Source of the DNA: Cantharellus purpuraceus
Taxonomy: Eukaryota > Basidiomycota > Agaricomycetes > Cantharellales > Hydnaceae
DNA: 64,000 nucleotides
Assembly: GCA_025174535.1 (NCBI GenBank)
Contig: JALBUN010000034.1
Span: 580,001-644,000, forward strand
Direction: 5' to 3'
Shown here: in pieces, positions 56,036 to 64,000 of the stretch
Position numbering within the stretch: the first letter of the stretch is position 1
Layout of the letters: each line of letters opens with the position of its first letter
Position numbers and translations under genes: made by a program
The notes under the pieces: generated by a model
Told to the model about the DNA's origin: nothing
The model's input: only the letters and a program-made list of their open reading frames with translations
The model's database searches: none

Positions 56036-57153
56036 TGCCACAATCCACTGCCAATTCTGAACGCGCACGAACTGTCAAGGTGCCCGCTCCCAGCATTGAC
56101 ACCATCCCCGAGGTCGTTGAAGAACCGACGGACCGCATAGAGGCCATCAATGAAGAAGACGACACCCCGCCCTCTCCAAATCTGGCACAAGCCATCTCCC
56201 TGCTCGCCAGCAGCATCCATAACCCACAAGCTCCTAAGTCCTGGTCCAAGGTCCAAGAACCCGACCCCTTCAATGGCTCCGATCCACAAAAACTCCAGCC
56301 ATTCTTGGTGCAATGCCGGTTGAATTTCCACAACCACCCTGACGCATTCACATCCGATCGGGCAAAGGTCACCTTTGCCATGTCCTATCTCAAGGGCACC
56401 GCACTGGACTACTTTGAGCCAGCACTCATGGACGACTCCGATAACCCGATATGGTCAGAGGACTACTCCGACTTCATCTCTGAACTTCGGACCAATTTTG
56501 GTCCTTATAACCCTGAGGCCGATGCCGAGAATGAACTCAATTGACTTTGGATGAAGGAAAATCACAAAATTGCAAAATACATTGTGGGTTTCCAGCAGCT
56601 AGCCCCAAAAGTCCAATGGGGCGATGCCGCACTCCGATGCCAATTTTATGTCGAACTCCCATCCCGCATCAAGGATGAGATATCACATGTCAGTAAGCCG
56701 GATACTTTGGTGACCCCCTGCAAGCTTGCCCAATCCATCAATGCCCGTTATTGGGAACATCAATCCGAGGTCTCCTGCGAAAACTCAGCTAACAACAAAT
56801 CAGACAAATCATTGGACAAGACCCCAAAGTCCAACAAGGGGTCCGATAAGAGGACCACCGCCAACTCAGGCCAGAAGTCAAACACTGGTAACGCTGCCGC
56901 TTCTGGTTCTGGTCAGAACAATTCCAGCACCAGCAATAACTCTGGAGCTCACAAGAGGACTCCGGACCTCTCCACCAAGCTGGGGAAGGGCGGAAAACTC
57001 ACCCAGCAGGAATGCCAGCGCTGCATGGACAACAACCTCTGTCTGTTCTGCGGAAAGCCTGGTCACCAAGCCAAGGATTGCAACAAGGCAACCTCGTCCG
57101 CAGCAAAGGCAAAGGGCCGTGCTGCCAACGCCACGATGGACCAAAAAAAATAG
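56036..57153 (+). pseudogene. Gypsy A gag (one in-frame TGA)
   Basis: Start at ATG 56036 (MPQSTANSERARTVKVPAP), 34 nt after the LTR. Capsid-like domain: KVQEPDPFNGSDPQKLQPFL, VTFAMSYLKGTALDYFEPAL, SELRTNFGPYNPEADAENEL, KYIVGFQQLAPKVQWGDAAL, a pattern typical of chromovirus gags in basidiomycetes. TGA at 56542-56544 interrupts it between ENELN and LWMKE. A Ser/Asn/Lys-rich linker leads to a CCHC knuckle (CLFCGKPGHQAKDC, about 57042-57083). It ends at TAG TAA (57151-57156) directly after an A8 run; pol lies in the -1 frame. Confidence 0.88.
57144..57150 (+). promoter_or_regulatory. -1 ribosomal frameshift slippery site at Gypsy A gag stop
   Basis: In gag frame the sequence reads CAA AAA AAA TAG TAA: a canonical X XXY YYZ heptamer (A AAA AAA) directly before the stop. 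A -1 slip yields KKIVSSPIASVWAEGC, the start of the protease region. The same run is kept in the copy at about 34526. No downstream structure was assessed. Confidence 0.6.
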
Positions 57154-57373
57154 TAAGCAGTCCTATAGCCTCTGTATGGGCTGAGGGCTGCGTTGGTACT
57201 CCCTGTACAACAAACGAGGTCCGCCTGAATGCATCTGCTCTTTCCCACTCCGACTCCCTTACCCTCCTTGTCCACTCCAACTCCATTCCCAATACCGCTA
57301 TTCAAGTGTTAATTGACTCCAGTTCTACTCACTGTTTCCTCGATTCCTCTTTCTCCAATTTACATAAACTCAA
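57154..57373 (+). pseudogene. Gypsy A pol start (protease N-terminus), truncated
   Basis: In the -1 frame: [56 protein letters not shown]. The Asp of LIDSS is the presumed protease catalytic residue (Asp-Ser-Ser here, where Asp-x-Gly is usual). Cut at 57373 by Copia F. Confidence 0.8.
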
Positions 57374-58333
57374 TGTAGAGCTCAAAAGCGAAGTTGTATG
57401 TTATTAGATAAGCCAAAATACAAACTCAGCAAAAAAGTGAAATTGTAACACATAAAACACTCATATCTTCTCACAGAATAATCCATATCATACCAAACTT
57501 TCCAGGGACCTTCAGTGCATTCCAACACACCCCTCAATGAAGCGTCCCTTCAATGCTCCAAATACCCAATCCATCTCTGAACTTCACATGCTTAGCACGC
57601 ACCAGACTCTTGGTTAGCACATCAGCTACCATCTCATGTGTCGGCACAAACTGAAGTTTCAGCAATCTCCTTTCCACCTTTTCCCTCAACCAGTGATACA
57701 TGACATCAATGTGCTTCATCCTGGAGTGATGTTCAGGGTTCTTGGATATGGCAATGGCAGGTTGGCTGTCGCAATAAAGCGTAACTGGAGGAAGATGGTA
57801 GCCAAGTTTAGTCAGCAACTGTTTCAACCACATGGCTTCACGTCCCGCCAAGTTGGCTGACATGTATTCAACATCAGATGAGGATGTTGCCACTGTTGGT
57901 TGTCATTTGCTGCTCCAACTGACTGCTGCTCCACCAATGAAGAAGGCGTATCCAGTCGTTGACTGTCTCCTATCCTCATCCCCTGCATAGTTGGCATCAC
58001 AGTAGGCCTGGAGTATCGCTTGGGAGCCAGGGTCTGGAGGTCCATATGTCAATCCCAGTTCGGTAGTCCCCTTGAGATATTTGAGCATGTGCTGCACCGC
58101 CTTCCAATGACCTAAACCAGGATTTGAGTTGAATTGGCAAAGTTCACCAACTGCATGTGCAATGTCCGGTCTGGTTCCAATCGCAAGGTAATTCAGGCTC
58201 CCAACAGTGGCAAGGTATGGAACACCTCTCATGGCCTCAACGTCCTCCTTTGACTGTGGACAGAGATCCTTGGAGAGATGACAGCCTGGATCAAGAGGGG
58301 TAGACACTGGCTTGCAATTCTCCATGTTGAACC
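57374..58333 (-). mobile_element. Inverted partial Copia F: RT end, RNase H and 3' LTR
   Basis: Minus-strand copy of 62600-63555, nearly identical to it: FNMENCKPVSTPLDPGCHL through RNase H (YCDANYAGDEDRRQSTTGYA), then an LTR (57527-57374). It shares the TGA after AVSWSSK with the full copy, but lacks the 4-bp deletion that the full copy has after DVEY. It ends exactly where the 5' LTR of the full copy starts. Confidence 0.93.
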
Positions 58334-58487
58334 TGTTGGAATGCACTGAAGGTCCCTGGAAAGTTTGGTATGATATGGATTATTCTGTGAGAAGATATGA
58401 GTGTTTTATGTGTTACAATTTTGCTTTTTTGCTGAGTTTGTATTTTGGCTTATCTAATAACATACAACTTCCCTTTTGAGCTCTACA
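58334..58487 (+). repeat. 5' LTR of Copia F
   Basis: 154 bp; followed by GGTTATGGGCCCCGG, the presumed primer site, tRNA not identified. Very short for a Copia LTR. Confidence 0.95.
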
Positions 58488-59247
58488 GGTTATGGGCCCC
58501 GGCCTCCAGCTCTAAACAGTTGTTCCAACATACTTATATCATCAAAATCCTCTCATTTCCATCCACCTTTTCCAACCCACTCATCCCCCATTAAACAACA
58601 ACTTCAACCTCAATCACACTTCACTTTTTGGCCCACCACATCCTCCCTTTCCCCCTCAGTTTCTCCCAGCAGTCATCTCTTCAGCCTCCAAAGGGTTTCA
58701 GGTTCCAGTGGTGAGAAAGGATCCCTCCTCATTGCCTAGTGTTACAAAGCCACAACCCTGGCCTTAGTTCGCTGGTTGACTGAGGCCTCTTGTTAACCTT
58801 GGGTGCTGGAGTCTGTGGTCTGCAGACTCATAACAGTTCACCTGATTTGCGGCGAGGTTGTGCCATCTCATTCCAAGTCCTGTTGTCCCTGAAGTTGCTG
58901 GGAGTTGATTGGTGCCATTTGGACCATTTTCTCTATCCTCAGGACCCCTCTGGATGACTCAGGACCGTTTTTGGACACCCTAGGACTATTACCTCTCGGA
59001 TTTGGTGCTCTGCACTTATTCTTACTCCCCTGCACTTCCTGTGTGCGTACCACCTCCCACATCTTGCCCATGCAGTGTTTGCACCTGCTATAACCACCTT
59101 ACAACACTGTGAACCTATCCTATCACACGTTCACTTGCAATTCTCAAAAAGTGCATTTGGACTTGAATATGCTTAGCCAAACTTTACTCGTATCTCACCC
59201 AATTCGTCTACCTCATACCTATCCCTCGCTGCACATACCTATAAACC
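58488..59247 (+). other. Copia F leader between 5' LTR and gag
   Basis: About 760 bp, pyrimidine-rich, with no supported coding frame. It is unusually long relative to the 154-bp LTR and might carry promoter or packaging signals, but nothing specific is recognised. Gag starts at ATG 59248 (CATAAACC before ATG). Confidence 0.5.
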
Positions 59248-62200
59248 ATGGCTACAACCACCTCCAATGACAATACTCCGTCACCTAAGTTCCCCATGCT
59301 CTCAGACTCAAATTATCATGACTGGGCATTCAACACGACTGCAAGGTTGCGTTCAAAGGGCTTGTGGATGCTTGTCAATGGCAAGAAGAAGTGCCCCACT
59401 GAACCTGCAGATGTGGAGAAATGGGAACTAGATCAGGAGGTAGCAGCTGGACTCATTGCGTCAACCTTGGAACAAGGGCAGCGAGTTCATGTTCAGGGAT
59501 TAGAGGACAATCCGGTGAAAATGTGGGAGGCTCTGCACAAGGTTCATGTTCAGAAGCAGGCAGGCACTTGCTTCAATGCCTATGACGCACTCTTCAATAT
59601 ACGGAAGGCTCCTGATGAGACGCTTCAGTCACTGATTGGTCATGTCAGCTCTGCCATGCAACTCTGCCAGAATCTTCGTCCATCTGATGGCTCATATACC
59701 CTAGCCAGACAGGACGAGGAGCTGGTGATCATGACACTCATTAGAGCCCTTCCTGAGGAGTTTGACAGCTTCATGTCCGCGTTACTGCTTCAAAAGAACG
59801 TCAACAAGGCCAAAGTTATTGAAGCCTTTATCATGGAGGAGAACAACCATCTGCACCGTTCTGTTCAATCAGCCATGCTATCCAACAAACCACCCGCTTC
59901 AACACCTCCTAAATGGTGCAACTTCTGTGAAGCATCCACTCATAACACGGATGTCTGCTTTTCTCTAGCCAATGCCAAGAAGGCAAATCTGGAGCGCAGA
60001 CAGACAGCTAAGCAGGAGAAGAAGCAGAAGCAGGTGGATGGATCTACCTCCTCTGTTGTTGAAGTCACAGGATCGGCATTCACCACAAGCATTTCCTCTC
60101 TCCCTCATCACGCACTTGTCTCTGATACCAATTCCCTTTGGTGCACTGATTCAGGAGCCTCATTACATATGACTCCAAATTGCCATTGGTTTAAGGAGCT
60201 CAAACCTCATAGGGCTCCCATTGAATTGGCGGACAATAGTGTTGTGTACTCTGAAGGGATTGGCATGGTGATGTTTTGCCCAAATGATCCAAACTTGAAA
60301 CCTATACTGTTCAGCAATGTACTCTATGTTCCCAAACTTGCAAACAACCTCCTCTCACTCCTCTTCTTGACCATGCACCGTCAGATTCGTGTGGAAATCA
60401 TAGGAGCGGTTGTCAAATTCTACAAGTTGGGTAAACTGATATGTACTGCGACAGTCAAGGGGAGACTGGCATACCTGGATGGCAACACACTCTCACACAC
60501 TGCACACATTGCTGCGTCCAAGTCACTGGATCTACAACTATGGCACCGTCGCTTTGGGCATCTGGGGATTGATGCTGTCAAACAGCTAGTCACGCAAAAT
60601 ATGGTGGAGGGGATGGACATCACATCAGACAATCCATTCCCCAAAATCTGCAAAGCGTGCATTCATGGCAAACAACACCGTGATTCGTTCCCCAAGAAAG
60701 CCTCCTTCAGGGCCTCCGACATTCTTGAACTCATTCATTCTGACGTTCATGGTCCATTGAAGGTGCCCACTGCGTGGGGATTTAGGTACAGGATCACATT
60801 CATTGATGACAAATCTTGTTTTGTGAGCCTGTACTTGATCAAGACCAAGGACCAGGTGTTAGATGCGTTCAAGCAGTTCAAAGTACTGGTGGAGAACCAG
60901 ACTGGCAAATGGATCAAAACCCTGAGAGATGACAAAGGAGGAGAATACTCATTGCACCAGTTCTCTTTTCTGACCATGTCCTCTGGGATCTTCAGGCAAA
61001 AGACTGCACCAGGCACACCACAGCAGAATGGAGTTGCAGAGCGCTACAACAGGACTCTGGAAGAAGGTGTTATATCCATGCTACATGATACCAAACTAGG
61101 TCCTTCTTTCTGGGGAGAAGCAGCCTTAGCATTCACTCTTCTCCACAACTGCTCTCCCACTTCTGCGCTTTCCCATGGGACTCCATATGAAGCCTGGCAC
61201 GGTCACAAGCCATCTGTTGCACATTTCAGGGTATTTGGCTCCACTGCGTTTGTCCATGTCCCCAAATCTAAAAGACACCACCTTGAATCACACTCTACCA
61301 AGTGTGTCATGATTGGATATGAAACTGGGACTAAGGCATGGCGACTGTGGGACCCAGTTGGAAGGAGGGTATTGATAAGCAGGGATGTCATTTTTGATGA
61401 ATCTGGTCACCCACATACATCCACCATGCACAATCCACCACAGCAACTTGTGCAACTTACTGATGATGTGGCCATTCACCAGACCTCTACTTCCTCTCCA
61501 GTTATTCCTCCAGCTACCCCCCTTTACTACCATTGCCAGACGTTGCAACACCATCCCCTACATCCCCTCCACCATCCCCATCTCCACCTCTACCACCTGA
61601 CCCACCTCTGAGACGTTCAACACGCATCCGCATCCCTCCCCAACCATGGTGGCTTGTCCCAAATGCTGCCCAGTACAGGAATCCTCCACTCAAGTCAGAG
61701 GGAAGAGATGATCCAACTGAGGGGGTGGACGATGCCCAGAATGAGGGGGTGGAACAGGCTGAATCTGCCATACCATCTGTCCAACATCCACTTCAGGAAC
61801 TTGTCAACCTCAGCAACGCTCCTGACCTCCCTGAACCATCCACTTATCAGGAAGTCATGTCTAGAGTTGATGCACCATGGTGGAGAGAGTCCTGCAATGA
61901 TGAATATCAGTCGCTCATGGACAACAATGTTTGGACGGTGGTGGACCTCCCTGCAGGCCATGGGATCCAAATGGGTATTCAGACTTAAGAAGCACCCTGA
62001 TGGATCCATTGAGTGCTTCAGATCTAGAGTGGTTGCAAAAGGATACACGCAGAAGGCAGGGATTGACTTCACGGAAACATTTGCCCCTGTTGTGAGATTC
62101 AACATGCTCAGAGTGCTCCTGGCCATCACCGCCCTTGAGGATCTGGAATTGGACCAAGTCGACTTCAAATCTGCCTATTTGAATGGTGATATTGAAGAAG

Positions 62201-63395
62201 AGGTCTACATGGAACTTCCAGAAGGGTACAAGCAGGGAGACAAGGTCGGGAGACTGAACAAGGCCATCTATGGAACCAGGCAAGGAGGAAACAGGTGGCA
62301 TGCCAAACTGGATGACACTTTCCATCACATGGGATTCACCAGATCCAAAGTGGACAGCTGCCTTTACCTCTACATCCAAGGACCCATCAAAGTCTACATC
62401 CCCGTCTATGTTGATGATCAGCTCATGACATGCAACAGTTGCACCCATCTTGACAAAGTAAAGCTTGAGCTGTCGCAACACTTCAAAATGAAGGACATGG
62501 GACCTGCCAGGTACATTGTTGGTCTGGAAATCCACAGGGACAGGAGAAAGAGGACGTTGCACCTTAACCAGCACAAGTATGCACTGGATGTTTTGAAGCG
62601 GTTCAACATGGAGAATTGCAAGCCAGTGTCTACCCCTCTTGATCCAGGCTGTCATCTCTCCAAGGATCTCTGTCCACAGTCAAAGGAGGACGTTGAGGCC
62701 ATGAGAGGTGTTCCATACCTTGCCGCTGTTGGGAGCCTGAATTACCTTGCGATTGGAACCAGACCGGACATTGCACATGCAGTTGGTGAACTTTGCCAAT
62801 TCAACTCAAATCCTGGTTTAGGTCATTGGAAGGCGGTGCAGCACATGCTCAAATATCTCAAGGGGACTACCGAACTGGGATTGACATATGGACCTCCAGA
62901 CCCTGGCTCCCAAGCGATACTCCAGGCCTACTGTGATGCCAACTATGCAGGGGATGAGGATAGGAGACAGTCAACGACTGGATACGCCTTCTTCATTGGT
63001 GGAGCAGCAGTCAGTTGGAGCAGCAAATGACAACCAACAGTGGCAACATCCTCATCTGATGTTGAATACCAGCCAACTTGGCGGGACGTGAAGCCATGTG
63101 GTTGAAACAGTTGCTGACTAAACTTGGCTACCATCTTCCTCCAGTTACGCTTTATTGCGACAGCCAACCTGCCATTGCCATATCCAAGAACCCTGAACAT
63201 CACTCCAGGATGAAGCACATTGATGTCATGTATCACTGGTTGAGGGAAAAGGTGGAAAGGAGATTGCTGAAACTTCAGTTTGTGCCGACACATGAGATGG
63301 TAGCTGATGTGCTAACCAAGAGTCTGGTGCGTGCTAAGCATGTGAAGTTCAGAGATGGATTGGGTATTTGGAGCATTGAAGGGACGCTTCATTGA
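59248..63395 (+). pseudogene. Copia F gag-pol polyprotein (two frameshifts, one TGA, one 4-bp deletion)
   Basis: One frame runs 59248-61611 (787 codons). Gag opens with SDSNYHDWAFNTTARLRSKG; a zinc knuckle CNFCEASTHNTDVC is at about residues 225-238; protease WCTDSGASLHMTP at about 300. Integrase has an HHCC domain (LWHRRFGHLG ... CKACIHGK) and intact Asp, Asp, Glu (IHSDVHGP, LRDDKGGEYS, PQQNGVAERYN). The frame shifts near 61515 (C-run), continues with DPPLRRSTRIRIPPQPWW, and shifts again near 61965 into RT: GSKWVFRLKKHPDGSIE, FKSAYLNGDIEEEVYMELPEGY, catalytic VYVDDQLMT, then RNase H YCDANYAGDEDRRQSTTGYA. TGA follows AVSWSSK (63028-63030) and four bases are lost near 63070. All catalytic motifs remain, so decay is recent. 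Confidence 0.93.
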
Positions 63396-63401
63396 GGGGT
63401 G

Positions 63402-63555
63402 TGTTGGAATGCACTGAAGGTCCCTGGAAAGTTTGGTATGATATGGATTATTCTGTGAGAAGATATGAGTGTTTTATGTGTTACAATTTCGCTTTTTTGC
63501 TGAGTTTGTATTTTGGCTTATCTAATAACATACAACTTCGCTTTTGAGCTCTACA
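63402..63555 (+). repeat. 3' LTR of Copia F
   Basis: 154 bp, two differences from the 5' LTR. Followed by CATAA and Copia G sequence. Confidence 0.95.
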
Positions 63556-64000
63556 CATAATGGTAAGAACTTCATTTGCTGCATGTGCTGCTTCAGTTTT
63601 ATCCCATTCACTATGATAGAGGCCATCTTTAAAGGGGATTCTAGCAACAATCCTTTTAGTTTTATCATGTATGGTGCAAGCTCCATTGCCAAATGTGGCT
63701 GAGTAGCCAGCGCGATCCACAAGCCCGATTGAGATGAGTGTCATCCCAATATCTGGTGCAAACAGCATGTCTTTTAACACAATTGTTCCCCTTTTTTTAT
63801 CTGCTGGGATGCTAATTTTTAGGTCTCCACAACCAACAGCTTGGAAGGTACGTTTGTTTGCAGCATTAATGGCTTTTGGTGGAATTGACACATAATTATA
63901 AAGGAGATGGTGATAAGGTGATATGTCTTGTGGCTCCAGAATCATATAGCTCTAGGATACATCCAGGGCTCACAGATTCAGTGAGTGCTACAGCACCAAT
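63556..64000 (-). pseudogene. Copia G protease/pre-integrase fragment (window edge)
   Basis: Minus-strand reading: ELYDSGATRHISPYHHLLYN (Copia protease D-S-G-A-T-x-H), NAANKRTFQAVGCGDLKISI, VLKDMLFAPDIGMTLISIG and DGLYHSEWDKTEAAHAANEV (start of the pre-integrase region). It differs from Copia F in the same region (TDSGASLHMTP ... NNLLSLLFL), so it is another lineage. It is cut on the left by the Copia F 3' LTR and on the right by the window end. The visible frame is open. Confidence 0.85.

Larger units (their letters stand above)
58334..63555 (+). mobile_element. Copia F, full-length element with 154-bp LTRs
   Basis: LTRs at 58334-58487 and 63402-63555 (TGTTGGAATG to GAGCTCTACA) differ at two bases. 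Gag, protease, integrase, RT and RNase H in Copia order (integrase before RT). A purine-rich GAGGGGTG precedes the 3' LTR. Flanks GAACC and CATAA do not match, so ends were reshuffled after or during insertion. Confidence 0.95.

Overview
The window looks like repeat-dense, probably heterochromatic DNA of a basidiomycete, most likely an agaricomycete. The evidence is a eukaryotic 18S rRNA gene fragment, fungal-type Tad1-like LINE, chromodomain Gypsy and Copia retrotransposons, and no recognisable single-copy host gene. Almost every base belongs to a retroelement or its debris. I name the families only for this window: LINE; Gypsy A (LTR about 515-600 bp, TGTTATGAC...GTAACA); Gypsy B (LTR about 1.27-1.46 kb, TGTATGGGA...CAAAACA); Gypsy C (old, heavily decayed); Gypsy D (LTR about 360 bp); Gypsy E (LTR 784 bp, only its 3' end present); Copia F (LTR 154 bp); Copia G (edge fragment). 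Layout: 1-5963 is a LINE on the minus strand that abuts the first about 1003 nt of an 18S rRNA gene (5964-6966, minus), followed upstream by 5' ETS/IGS (6967-8478). 8479-9836 is the 3' end of Gypsy E with an accessory ORF. 9837-10655 is an inverted Gypsy A fragment. 10656-17840 is Gypsy C with solo LTRs of A and B inside it. 18262-22135 is a B-type pol copy carrying an E deletion derivative. 22136-24934 is C gag plus B LTRs. 24935-47782 is one 22.8 kb composite Gypsy A locus whose ends share the target duplication AGGAT and which contains Gypsy B, an inverted A fragment, a solo A LTR and the young Gypsy D (target duplication GCATC). 47783-57373 is a further mosaic of B, A and C pieces. 57374-63555 is an inverted partial Copia F followed by a full-length Copia F. 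63556-64000 is the edge of Copia G.

Most coding regions are pseudogenes. Many in-frame stops are TGA where the family normally has arginine, which points to C-to-T decay at CpG (CGA to TGA). LTR copies also differ mainly by CG to TG/CA changes. Gypsy D and Copia F are youngest: their LTR pairs differ at only about two sites each.

The most unusual content is: (1) an antisense gene between the integrase and 3' LTR of Gypsy A, encoding a long charged coiled coil followed by a Zn2Cys6-like cysteine cluster, seen in two copies; (2) a small accessory protein family in the env position of two different Gypsy families (D and E), with a TATA box of its own in D; (3) a LINE joined precisely to the middle of an 18S gene; (4) B LTR promoters with heat-shock-element-like and Gcn4/AP-1-like motifs just upstream of the TATA box; (5) a canonical A AAA AAA slippery site at the Gypsy A gag stop. 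All function assignments come from motifs read by eye; no database search was possible.
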